From the NCBI GenBank assembly GCA_020632475.1, contig JACKFM010000007.1, positions 1 to 62,232 of the forward strand: 62,232 nucleotides of DNA, in the 5' to 3' direction. The notes beneath the pieces are model-generated. The model saw nothing but the letters and a program-made list of their open reading frames with translations. It was not told the origin of the DNA and ran no database searches. The translations under genes and the position numbers were made by a program. This document shows, in pieces, positions 1 through 10,300 of this stretch (the first letter of the stretch is position 1; the number at the start of each line of letters is the position of its first letter). Source of the stretch: Candidatus Omnitrophota bacterium. GTDB taxonomy: Bacteria > Omnitrophota > Omnitrophia > Omnitrophales > Aquincolibacteriaceae.

Positions 1-1
1 A

Positions 2-2038
2 TCCAGAGACGATCTTAACCTTGACCCTGAAATTGTGACCTTGAGACAAGGAAACTATTTATCCATGATGGATTCGCTTTCCGGAGAGGAGACATTGGAC
101 CTCAAATTGTTTGAACAGGCCACGGTTTTTTATCTTTATGACATTACCGGCAAAACCTATATCGATGACCCTCTGCGGAGAAATATTTCAAAGCTTGTTG
201 GGAGTCTCAGATTTTTTGCGGATTTGAGAGGGCTTACCGGAAAACCGCTGCCGCGTCTGGTGGATGTGGGCCCGACACTTACGGTCAATGCACGGCCGCA
301 TTCTCTCGACGGAGAGCTTAAAAAAATCAGCGATCTTGGACAGAACATTATCTTTTATGAGGTTCTTCCGTTAAGTGCCCGGTCAGGAAAACGTTCCCAG
401 GACGGACAATCTACCCCGTCTGGGAAATCTGAACTGCGGCCTGCAACAGAAACTCAAACGCCGATTGCCGCAGGGATTGAAAAATGGATTGAGTTTTTGC
501 GGGTAAAACTGCCGTACCTTTTTAGCCAGGGCGGGAAAGAAGCTGTTTCCTATGTGGATTTTGGATCCGGCACCGGTGGTTTTATCGGTGAAATCAATGA
601 GTTGTTTGAAGCCTCGGGGTTTTTTGTGCGGAACGGGATCGGCATTGAATATAGTGATGTGGCCGCCAGAGCCGCCGCTTTAAGCGGTTTTAATGTGATT
701 GAAGGAGATGTTACAAAATACCGTGAGTTGAGCCGAAGCTATCGCGAATTGCAGGAAGGGGCATCGGATATTGTTTTCATGAACGCGCCCGATTTTATCC
801 GGATGGACGATGAGGAGATATTAGAATGGTATGAGGCAGCACAATTTTTTCTAAAACCCGGAGGGATCATTTTGATGCGTCTCTATAACTATTCGCATGT
901 CGATGACGAAACGGAACGTTTAAAGCGGCAGCGTGCCGAAACGGAACTTTTCAGAGGCTTTTTTGAGCGTCATACAGATCGTATTAACTATGAACTGGTT
1001 CCCGCCGGAGAAAGACCCGTGCTGCCTCGAGGACATCATCAATTGCGCGAAGATTTATATGTGATCCGTCTGAATCCCCAGCCTTCACAGGAGACACCCG
1101 TACAACCCGAATCGGAAGCTCAAAAAGTAAAACCCGAATTGCGGATATCCGCAGGGGAAACCGTTGAAGCGGCAGCGGGACTGATTCCCGGGGATCTGCG
1201 TAGTGATCTGCGCGAAGCGTTGCCTGAGCTTGCAGCAGCAAGTCCTGAAAAGACAGCCCATGTGACTTTCATGCGCGTATCACAAAACGGGATTGCACCC
1301 ACGATGGAGGAGTACCGGGCTGCGGCGACAAACGCCATCGCTCAAATCTTGACCGATCAAGCACGCTCGGAAACAACCGTGCTTGAAACAATTCATGCCA
1401 ATAATCTGTTCCTGCGTGATGGTTTGACCCGTGTCCTTCAACATTATTTTTCAACCCAGACACCGGATCAAAAGGCCTCGTTTGTGATGGATGTAGCCGA
1501 AGGGACCAGCCTTCAAACTGTCAGCCCGCTTTTGAAAGCTACGCTCATGGGAAGGGCCCATTTGATCGACGGTCTGTTTTTGAGTTCTCTGGATGCAAGC
1601 CGGGGCAGCTCGTTACTCTCAAGAGTTTTTTCTCTGGTGAGAGGATTAGGATTTAATAATGTAACGATGGATCGTTCACTCGACAGTGCGAAATGGGAAC
1701 GTGAAAGTCATGAAGGCCCGATGGCTGTGGTGACACTCAATCAACCGTCTGTTAAAGCTCCGATTCCCGAAGGATTTACACTGGTCACACACAGTGAAGA
1801 CGACAGTCTGGCATTTGAAGCCTTGAGCGGTGAAGAGCAGGAGGCCTTAATTTTACTGAAACAATTTGAAGCCATTGCTCTCTGGCTGGGAACAACGGCT
1901 GCCGAACTTTTAAAAGACGACCCTGCACTCTTCCAATTCTTCCAATATCACACCAATAAAAACGGTCTGATCAGCTTTGATCTTGTCCGGTTTCACACCG
2001 AGATGCGTACGGCTCGCGAGTTCCAGACTGCGGCATAA
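2..2038 (+). CDS. 3' part of a modular protein with methyltransferase and KSELR-type linkers (partial)
   Basis: The frame is open from the first base to the stop at 2036-2038, so the true start lies upstream; a GTG at 35 is not convincing. Three segments are visible. The first (to about 420) is unrecognised. After a KSELR motif (425-439) comes a class I SAM methyltransferase: motif I VDFGSGTGGF near 556-585, acidic strand end GIEYSD, a DIVFMNAPD segment and FLKPGGIILM. After a KPELR motif (1130-1144) comes a C-terminal alpha/beta module I cannot name. The same motif separates modules in the giant protein at 42.3-56.6 kb, so both probably belong to one architectural family. Substrate and location are unknown because the N-terminus is missing. 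The methyltransferase fold is fairly sure; everything else is description. Confidence 0.8.
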   Translation, partial: SRDDLNLDPEIVTLRQGNYLSMMDSLSGEETLDLKLFEQATVFYLYDITGKTYIDDPLRRNISKLVGSLRFFADLRGLTGKPLPRLVDVGPTLTVNARPHSLDGELKKISDLGQNIIFYEVLPLSARSGKRSQDGQSTPSGKSELRPATETQTPIAAGIEKWIEFLRVKLPYLFSQGGKEAVSYVDFGSGTGGFIGEINELFEASGFFVRNGIGIEYSDVAARAAALSGFNVIEGDVTKYRELSRSYRELQEGASDIVFMNAPDFIRMDDEEILEWYEAAQFFLKPGGIILMRLYNYSHVDDETERLKRQRAETELFRGFFERHTDRINYELVPAGERPVLPRGHHQLREDLYVIRLNPQPSQETPVQPESEAQKVKPELRISAGETVEAAAGLIPGDLRSDLREALPELAAASPEKTAHVTFMRVSQNGIAPTMEEYRAAATNAIAQILTDQARSETTVLETIHANNLFLRDGLTRVLQHYFSTQTPDQKASFVMDVAEGTSLQTVSPLLKATLMGRAHLIDGLFLSSLDASRGSSLLSRVFSLVRGLGFNNVTMDRSLDSAKWERESHEGPMAVVTLNQPSVKAPIPEGFTLVTHSEDDSLAFEALSGEEQEALILLKQFEAIALWLGTTAAELLKDDPALFQFFQYHTNKNGLISFDLVRFHTEMRTAREFQTAA

Positions 2039-2063
2039 CGTGAATCGTGCTTTGAAGAGTTGA

Positions 2064-2153
2064 GTCATTGCGAGGAGTACCATGGATGCGACCTGCCTGT
2101 TCCTTGAACGTCGCATGAGGTGCTGGCGCATCGGCGGCAGCGCTCGCAATGAC
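2064..2153. repeat. Palindromic repeat with GTCATTGCGAG ends
   Basis: An 11-bp perfect inverted repeat (GTCATTGCGAG at 2064-2074, CTCGCAATGAC at 2143-2153) brackets about 70 bp between two same-strand genes. It looks like a small non-autonomous palindromic repeat or a folded mRNA element. No transposase is present. Confidence 0.6.
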
Positions 2154-2201
2154 GACGTTTTCCTTGAACGTCGCATGAGGTGCTGGCGCATCGGCGGCAG
2201 C
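2101..2201. repeat. 41-bp direct repeat, two copies 60 bp apart
   Basis: Bases 2101-2141 and 2161-2201 are identical over 41 bp, and CGCAAT follows each copy at the same offset (2145-2150 and 2205-2210). The period is exactly 60 bp. The first copy lies inside the palindromic repeat that starts at 2064, so this looks like a partial tandem duplication of that element. The rest of the 211-bp gap holds no convincing gene. Confidence 0.75.
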
Positions 2202-2249
2202 AACCGCAATAAGGCTATAGAGAAGCTTCCTTATAGTCGATAGTTCCAT

Positions 2250-3890
2250 GTGAACTCTTTTTGGAATACTTTATGGAAGGCATTATTTTGTGCGGCCATT
2301 TTTTTGACCTGTTCTCAGGGAGTTGATGCTGCGGTGGTTTTTGGCGAACATTCTCTGGAAGGCGAAGTCTCACAGTCTCTCTCCACGGGAAAGATTAACG
2401 GTAAAAGTGACAGTTCTTTTCTGGATGAAGGCGTGAATTTTGTCACCGAGGCCAATTTGCGCTATCAATCGTTGAATTTGGCGTCCTGGGGAGATTGGGC
2501 CAAAGAGCTGGAATTATCCTCTGAGGTGACGGTTCGAAAAACCGATGACGCCCAGGTGGATTCCCGCCGTGATTTGCATTTGCTTTATCTTAATACCAAA
2601 CTCGTTCATCCCAACTTTGACATTGAGTTTGGCGATGTCTATTCTCAATTTACCCCCATGGTTTTAAACCGAAGTCTTGAAGGAACTCAAACCACTTTGC
2701 GTTCTTTGCCTTTGATGATGGAATTGAAGAGCGTTTTTGCACGGGCGTTGCAGGCTGAAGAGGGCATTCAAAACAGCCGGTATGTCATCGGCCAGCAACT
2801 TCAAAAATCATTTTTAAACGAACGCTTCAACATCGCAGCCAATTGGATCTACAATTTTGATTCGGCCGGAAGCACAAAAAACGAAGGTTCGGGAATTGAA
2901 GATATCAGTAATTTAGTCTGGAGCCTTGAATTCAAAATGAAACCGTTCCAGGAAATGAATAACCAGATCGAAATCGGACGCAGTGTTTTTACTGATCATA
3001 ACAGCACGCCTGATTCCGGCGATCGTTTCGGAACGGCGATTAAACTGAAGAACGATTATCGATTGTCCCACTTTTTAGGCTATTCTCAATTTTATTTTGA
3101 CTATGAACGTGCGGATCCGGATTTTAAAACTGATTCAGGGTCGATGGCCGTAGATCGCGAGGCCGTCTATGTCCGGCTGAATCATCGGTTTGGACGGCGG
3201 CTGCGCATGGATGCCAGTTTTCGGGAGTATCACAATAATCTTGAAGAGGGATCTTCGACCACGCTTAGGACGAAAAACCCCTCGTTTAAGATCGATTTAT
3301 ATCCTTTTAGCCGGAATTTTGAATTCTTTGAAAAAATCAGATTACGGACCCAATATGATTTTAGAGAGAATCAGACCGGCGACCGCAGTGTCGGTAATCA
3401 TACGCATGATTTCGGGCTGGCGCTTTCAAACCGTTACAAAATTTTTGATGTACAGTTGCGATGGGATTATTTGCGAACATTTGATTTTGTCAGCACCAGC
3501 GACCGGGCCAATCACCTTTTAGGTTTTCGTTTCGGATTGGATTACCGGTACGACTATTTTCAGATATCCCCTTATGTGGATATGACATTTCGTCTCGAAA
3601 GAAATTTTGAACCCAGTCAGAGGGATACGACCCGTGACTTAAGGTGGGGCATTAATCTGACTGTGCTTGAACGCTTTCGCCTCAATACGGCTTATGGCTA
3701 TCTTTCGGTGGACCGCGCCGCGATGAATGAAGACAGTGTCGTGGAAACGTTTTTGATTGATTTGGAATGGGATATCCACCCCAATTGGATGTTGACCGGC
3801 CGTTACGACCGGCGTAATAATAATTTTCAAGAACCCAGTAACGATTATGGGGAGGACATCGGTGAGATACGATTGGTTTACCGGTTTTAA
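2250..3890 (+). CDS. Outer-membrane beta-barrel protein
   Basis: A 546-residue exported protein. It begins at GTG with a signal peptide (hydrophobic ALFCAAIFLTC, cleavage likely after VDA). Most of the rest is alternating polar/aromatic strands typical of an outer-membrane barrel, and the chain ends in VYRF, a C-terminal phenylalanine as expected for Bam-inserted barrels. It could be a porin or a secretion/anchoring barrel; no specific family is recognised. The next gene starts inside its 3' end, so the two are translationally coupled, and both lie upstream of a very large CARDB-repeat surface protein. I infer that the barrel serves that protein's export or display. No ATG is better placed than the GTG. 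Confidence 0.8.
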   Translation: MNSFWNTLWKALFCAAIFLTCSQGVDAAVVFGEHSLEGEVSQSLSTGKINGKSDSSFLDEGVNFVTEANLRYQSLNLASWGDWAKELELSSEVTVRKTDDAQVDSRRDLHLLYLNTKLVHPNFDIEFGDVYSQFTPMVLNRSLEGTQTTLRSLPLMMELKSVFARALQAEEGIQNSRYVIGQQLQKSFLNERFNIAANWIYNFDSAGSTKNEGSGIEDISNLVWSLEFKMKPFQEMNNQIEIGRSVFTDHNSTPDSGDRFGTAIKLKNDYRLSHFLGYSQFYFDYERADPDFKTDSGSMAVDREAVYVRLNHRFGRRLRMDASFREYHNNLEEGSSTTLRTKNPSFKIDLYPFSRNFEFFEKIRLRTQYDFRENQTGDRSVGNHTHDFGLALSNRYKIFDVQLRWDYLRTFDFVSTSDRANHLLGFRFGLDYRYDYFQISPYVDMTFRLERNFEPSQRDTTRDLRWGINLTVLERFRLNTAYGYLSVDRAAMNEDSVVETFLIDLEWDIHPNWMLTGRYDRRNNNFQEPSNDYGEDIGEIRLVYRF

Positions 3891-4341
3891 ACGCCGGCTA
3901 TGTATTGGAATTCAAACGGGAATCGGTTTGTTTTTTATTTTATTCTTTTTGGGTATGGCCTCTACCCCTCAAGCGAAAGAAAGTGACCGGGCCCAAGGGC
4001 TTCGTGCTCTACAAAGTATGGCCGATGCTTTTGAAAAAGAAGACTCAAATGCTTTTTTAGACTTTGTTTCGGATCAATATTCGCCTGAGACAAAAACGGA
4101 AGTAGAGGAACGGATTGAAGCTTTTTTTCATGATGCAGATCAGATCCGGATTCATCTGGTTGTGGATGTGATTTTGGAGTCTCAAGATCACTCATCCGTT
4201 GTTTTTCAAACACACTGGCAGAAAAGTTTTCTGTCCGAACCCGGTAACGCGATTCAAAAACAAACCGGAAAAACAGATTTTATCGTTAATGTGGCTGACA
4301 ATCCTCTGCTTGAAAGCCAGCAGGGAGATTCTCTTTTTTAA
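3862..4341 (+). CDS. Exported NTF2/SnoaL-like small protein
   Basis: About 159 residues. I choose GTG 3862 because a strong GGGGAGGA lies just upstream (3849-3856); an in-frame ATG at 3847 would lie before that site. A basic N-terminus is followed by a single hydrophobic helix (GIGLFFILFFLGMAS), so it is exported or membrane-anchored. The remainder (ALQSMADAFEKEDSNAFLDFVSDQYS...) has the helix-then-sheet pattern of NTF2-like domains. A similar segment (LIRSYETKDLSGFMELVSEEF) occurs near the C-terminus of the next gene's product, so the two domains appear related. It overlaps the end of the barrel gene and sits 29 bp before the CARDB gene. Function unknown. Confidence 0.7.
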   Translation: MRYDWFTGFKRRLCIGIQTGIGLFFILFFLGMASTPQAKESDRAQGLRALQSMADAFEKEDSNAFLDFVSDQYSPETKTEVEERIEAFFHDADQIRIHLVVDVILESQDHSSVVFQTHWQKSFLSEPGNAIQKQTGKTDFIVNVADNPLLESQQGDSLF

Positions 4342-4370
4342 GAGACTCTAAGAAAAATAAGGATATTCTG

Positions 4371-7300
4371 ATGATAAAAAAATATTTTTCCTTTACGGTT
4401 CTGGCAATTTTCATCCTTTGCATGGGCGTGAGCGCATCAGATTTTTGTGTGCGAAATCTGTTTGCCGGGGATGCGAATGATTCTGGGGTGTCTTTGAATT
4501 TGACGATTCAGGAGCCAATTCATGCCGGTGACCGTTCGGTGCGTGGATCTTTTGAAGGTCTTGTTTATCAGGATGTCACCGTTACCCTATTAAAGGAAGG
4601 TGATGATGCACCGTTGGCAGAATACCGGGATGAGGGTTTAGCGAATCCTTTCTTCGATATTTTGGTGGATGAAGGTGCTCTTGCGGAAAATGATGTTCTT
4701 TTCGTCCGTTTTGCAGGTACGCAGGTGGAGGGGGGGATGCCTGTTGAGGCGGAGAGCCATCACGTGACGGTTTTGGGGCGTCGTGTTTACGGCAATCCGG
4801 TCATTACGATTCCGCTGATGCAGGGCAGTCAAACGGTTTCGGGAACTTTTGATGAAAATGCCGCGAATGTGACCATCAGTATTCATGCACTTAACGATGC
4901 AGGGAGCCCGCAACTGCCGGAACTCGGCAGCATACAGGCGCAGGGTGGCCATTTTGAAGTTCGTTTGAACCGCGTGCTGGAAGCGGAGGAAAGCATTGCC
5001 GCGGCTTTTCGCGGAATGCTGGACGGCCGGATTCAAGAAGGATTGAGTCCCTCAGTGCAGGTGCAAGCCCTGCCGCCTCTAACCCCTCCGGTACTGAGCG
5101 AACCTTTATATGAAGGGCAAAACATTTTGCAGGGAACATACGATGCAGTTTTTGGGACTGTTCGCATGGCCGCGTTGGCCCGCGACGCTGAAGGCCATGC
5201 CCGGGTGATTGCAACCGGCTCCGGACATGACGGCTCGTTTGAACTGACGCTTACGCGTGGGGAAACCCTCATTGAAGGGGAGCAAATTCGCGTGTCTATG
5301 GCCCCAAGCGGTTATCGTCAGGATGCGAAAAGCGAATGGATTGCCGTTCAGGATTCCGACAATTTGCCTGCGGATTTTGCAGTGACCGGGGTTGAAGACG
5401 TTACGCCTATTCATCGAGATGAATATTACTATGAAAAAGGCGATGTGTTGCAGTTTGACGTGACCGTTGAAAATTTGAATTATATTCCCGGCAGAAATTA
5501 TGAGAATCTGCCCTTGGATTTGAAGCTGTGGACGGCATCCCATTGGTTTAGCCAACGGCACGTGATAGAACATATGGGCCGCAGCAAAGTCGTGCGATTT
5601 CAGATGGACACCTCGAATCCGGAGGTCAGGCCGACATTTAGCCGCAAGGCCATGGTGGAAGCTTTGGTGAATGGCTATCCCGGGCACCTGGAAGCCGTGA
5701 ACATTGCCAATGACCGGTTCCGTTCTCCGGAACAATTTCATGTCGTGGAACCCGGTGAGCTGCCTTATCTGGATTACGAGAATGGCCGGCCGGATCTGGA
5801 AATTGTGAGTGTTGAGAACGTGACGCAGGGCCTTGAAGCACCTTACGCAAAGACAGACCATTTGAATTTTAATGTAACCGTGAGAAACAACCGGTTTGAA
5901 GAAGTGCGCGAAGTCAGGTATGTCAGTGTGACGGCGGATCTTTATGACGGAGTCCGCGTTGATGCTATCGGTGGCAACGGACGTCTCGACCGTATGCTTG
6001 AACAGACGGCTGTGATTCCCGTGGAGGTAAGCCTTGCACGGGCAACTCTGGGCGATAAAACCTTGAAATGGACCGTGGATCTTGCGGGCTTTATTCCCGA
6101 AACAAACGAGCGAAACAATGTTTTTACTTACCCCCAAACTCTTCCTTTAACTATGGAACGTCGGCCCCTCGGTGAGCGCCAGGTGATTGATTCGGATCTT
6201 CCGGATTTGATTGTCGAACACATCGAGAATGTGTCTGAAATACCCGGGCCGGAATACGAACTGGGAATGCCGTTGGATTTTGATGTGACATTTCGCAATG
6301 AGAATTTTGCCAGGACAGGTGTGTTGCGGAATGTTCCGGTGAAGTTGAGATTTGTCAATGAGATGGGTTTTAGCCAGGTGGTCCCGGTTTTGGAAGAAGA
6401 AACGGTGGTGCGTTTTCATGTCATGACGGAGGGTGGACACATTCGGCCCGGAGAAAAACACATTCAAGCCGAGGTTGATGACCTGGACAATGTTGAGGAG
6501 TTTTACGAGGACAATAATACCTTGGACATGGATGGGACGATTCAAATGATTGTACCTCCGGTATTCCGCAGCCCTCGGCCTTCGGATTTTTGGCAGCCCA
6601 AGCCGGATTTGACCGTGACCGACATACGGAACGTTACAGGCCATCCGGGTCCCTACCGGAAGGGTGAACGTTTGACGTTTGAAGTTACGGTGGTAAACCA
6701 AACCCATCAGCCGGGGCAGGTATTTCGTTCCGTGGCAGCGGGGCTGCGGGTTGTCAACGAACTCGGAATTCATCAGATTCAAAACGGATTTGAAGACGTG
6801 GGGGTTTTTCGGATTGAACTGGATACGGGAGATCCTTTCGTTCGGACCGGAGAAAAACATATCGTCGCGGAAGTTAACGATACGGGGACGATTCTCGAAG
6901 ATAACACGGCCAACAACACTTTGGAATTGGAAGAGCCCATTGTCATTCTTCCGCGGGGAGACGAGGCGATTGAGCTTTCCGATATCCGCGTTGAATCCAT
7001 TCGCATTGAACCCGAACATCCGGTGCGTGGGGATTATGTGACCCCCATTGTCCGTTTACGAAATGACGGTCAGGGTGAAACGGGATTATTTTATTCTTCC
7101 GTGACAGAGCCTACGGGAAAAAAGCATTCGTTCGAGACGCCGAATCTGCTTCCCGGGCAAAGTCTTGAAACGCGTCTCGAAGGTAAACACATCATGATCA
7201 CATCACCCCTCAGAAACCAGAGATTTTCCGTAGAAGCGGATCAGTACGAACGGGTTGTGGAATCCGATGAGGAAAACAATACAGCCCGGATGGAGTTTGA

Positions 7301-10300
7301 GGTCCCGGCGCAGGGGGATATTCACTCCAGAGATTTTTATGTGGATCACGTGGAACGGTATCCGGAAAACGTGGTGGCGGGCGCCTACCATGAAGTGAAT
7401 CTCGGGGACACGATCGAATTCCGAGTTCAGATCCGTGATAACGACTTTGTTTATGGGCAGGACCGTGCCGACCGGGTGCAGGCACGTATGATCGCCGGAG
7501 GTTGGCAGGGTGAATCTGAAGAAATCTTATCCAATGAAACTTGTTGGTTGCATTTTCGGGTTCCTGCGGATGAGGCGGGGGTCGGGATTTGGCCCATCCG
7601 GGTGGAGGTGGATCCGCATTTGGATTTTGATGAAAGCAACGAGGTGAACAACCGTTATGAATACCCCACCCGGCTTTGGGTCATGCCACAGGGAGCTTAC
7701 GAACTCCAGCCCAGACCCGATCTGGTTATGGAATCTTTAAGCCTTACGCCGGCTGAACCCAGACGAGGTGACGCCGTCGCAGTCGGTTTTAGGGTGCGCA
7801 ACGCAGGCAATGCCCGTTCCGGTTATTTTACGGTGGGGATCAATGCGGATCGCGAGCAAGGTGTGAGTGTTGAAAATTTAAATGCCGGAGAAGTTTTTGA
7901 GGGGAACGCGAGATCCCCCTTCATCGCAGGGTCAGACATTTCTCATCCTCAGAGCATTCGTGTCACCGCGGACCTATGGAATCGCGTGGAGGAACAAAAC
8001 GAGGAGAATAATTCTCTGACAAGGCGGCTGGATCTGACGATGCCCTTTTATGCCGATACCCATGATCTTTACATTAGCTCTGTCACTCAAACGCCGCATA
8101 GCACCTTGCGCAATGGTTTCCGGGAAGTTAATCTGAATGAAAATATTGGATTAGAAGTGTTTGTTCGTGATAACGATTACAACCCCATTACGCAGGAAGC
8201 CGTCTTGGAAGGTGCCCGTATAAGGCTTATCGTCGGTGACTGGAGTGCGGAAGAAAACGTCCGTCTTGAAAACGGCAGAGGTTCGATTGTTTTTAACGTG
8301 CCCGCACAGGATTTGGGTTTAGGGGAACATGCGGTCACCGTCAGGGTGATGCCGCCTGAGGGCATTGAAGAGTCCAATACGGACAACAACCTGTATGAGC
8401 GTGCAATGCCGGTGTTGGTCTTAGCACAAGGCGCCTTGGAACCGATGCGTTGGCCGGAACTCGGGATCGCGGAATTCAGGTTGGACCCCAACCCGGTGCA
8501 CGTGGGTGAGCGGATTTATCCGTGGCTGCGTGTGACCAATAGCGGTGACCGGGCGGCCGGAGAATTCAGAGTGAGGATGACTAACTATGCGGCTCCGATT
8601 CCCGGAGGCGAGGGCGCGGGAGCCTTTGCAACGTACGAACATGTGGTGGAAGGTCTGGAGCCCGGCGAGTCTCACGTGATTGACTGGCGCGACTTATATC
8701 ACGGAGACGTCTATGTCACGGCGAGCCAAGCCGGAGTATTCTCTTTGAATGCCCAGGTGGATCCGGACAATGAGGTAATTGAGACCGTCGACGACAATAA
8801 CTTCGGCAGCGCCGGAACGCGGGTCTTACCGCGTCAGGGGCATGACTTGATGGCCGGTCAATTGTTCGCTGATAACGTCTTTGAACACAGGCCGGCTCAG
8901 GAATTATTTACCGGTGAGGTGGCGAGTTTTCAGGTCACGGTGACCAATAACGGGTCGGAAACAATTCCTGACTTTGGCGTGGCCTTTTATCCTGAAGAGG
9001 GCGCGATGCCTGTCACCCGGCGAAATGAAACACCGTTGCGGTCCCTGGACTCTCAGACGTTTTTTTTCAGCGGTGTGACGTATGATCATCCGGGACAGAA
9101 GCGGGCTTGGGTGGATGTGGATGACGAAGGGCAGATCCAGGAACTAAATGAGAATAACAACCACAGTGAGACTCTAATTTCCGTGCAGCAGGATGAACGC
9201 GGTCTGGACGGATACACGCCGCCTGTCATCGAAGAACCCGTGCATGCATGGGATCCGCTGATTAGGGTCCGTTGTGACGAGCGTTTCAATGTGCTTGCGG
9301 ATGAGAGCTCGTGGATTCGGATTTTCCGGGTTGGCAGAGACGGTCACATCAACGCCATGCCGACGGGGAGCTCACTCGCCCAGGGAAGTTTGGTTGAGGT
9401 CAGGCATGACGGTTTTGGGATGGTGCATGATGGTGAAAGCCTGATCGCGGTCCATGAAATCACACGGGAAGGAGAAACGCTGAGACTGATGAGTGAAATC
9501 GTACGGGCTCTACCCCGGGAGGATTTTCAGTCTCCGGTGATCCAAGAGCCGGTGAATGTGTTGGATGAAGCGGTTCGGGGAACTTGTGACGCTGCCTGGG
9601 GCGGAACTGTGCACGTGTTCCTTGCAGGAGACAACGGCCGGCCCGGACGGGACAGCCGTGGCATGGCGCCTTGTGAAAACGGATTGTTTGAAATCCCTTT
9701 GAGGATTTCGCTTGAAGGCGGAGACCGGCTTTTCCCCGTATTAAGAGACGCAACTAAAGAAGGGGTTCGAATTTCTGAAAATATTGGGCCGGCTGTGGAT
9801 GTACAGGGGGAGCGAAGAGCCGAGGACGCTGTAGATTATGCCGCACCTGCAATTATTGGACCCGTCTATGCGTTTGATGAAAACGTACGGATTACGTTTG
9901 ATCCTGAGATGGACCGTTTGTCCGATTTGTTGGACAATCTGGTGATTTTGGGGCCGGATCCTTTACTTCCAAGGCAGGAGCATCGACTGGCCCGTGTCAC
10001 AACGCATGGAGAGGGTGAAATTAATGTGCGGTTGGCTGAAGACGCCAGGGCAGGGGATGAAATTTATGCCGTACATTCCGAAAGATTGCCACGGACCGGA
10101 GAAATCATCACAAGGACCAGTGAGCGGATTACGGTGCTGCCCCGGGAAGATTATTGGCCGCCGCGGATTGACGAGCCTGTCATTGCAGGGACAAGATCTG
10201 TGGAAGGGGCGTGCCACCCAAACACTGCGGACGGAGAAATTAGCATTCATCTCATGAATCAATGGGGCGGACGCGCTGAAGAACTGGGTTCGACCAGGGC

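Noticed and set aside
5106..6137. Long antisense reading frames within the CARDB gene
   Set aside because: They are by-products of the codon usage on the coding strand, lack ribosome sites and encode no recognisable protein.
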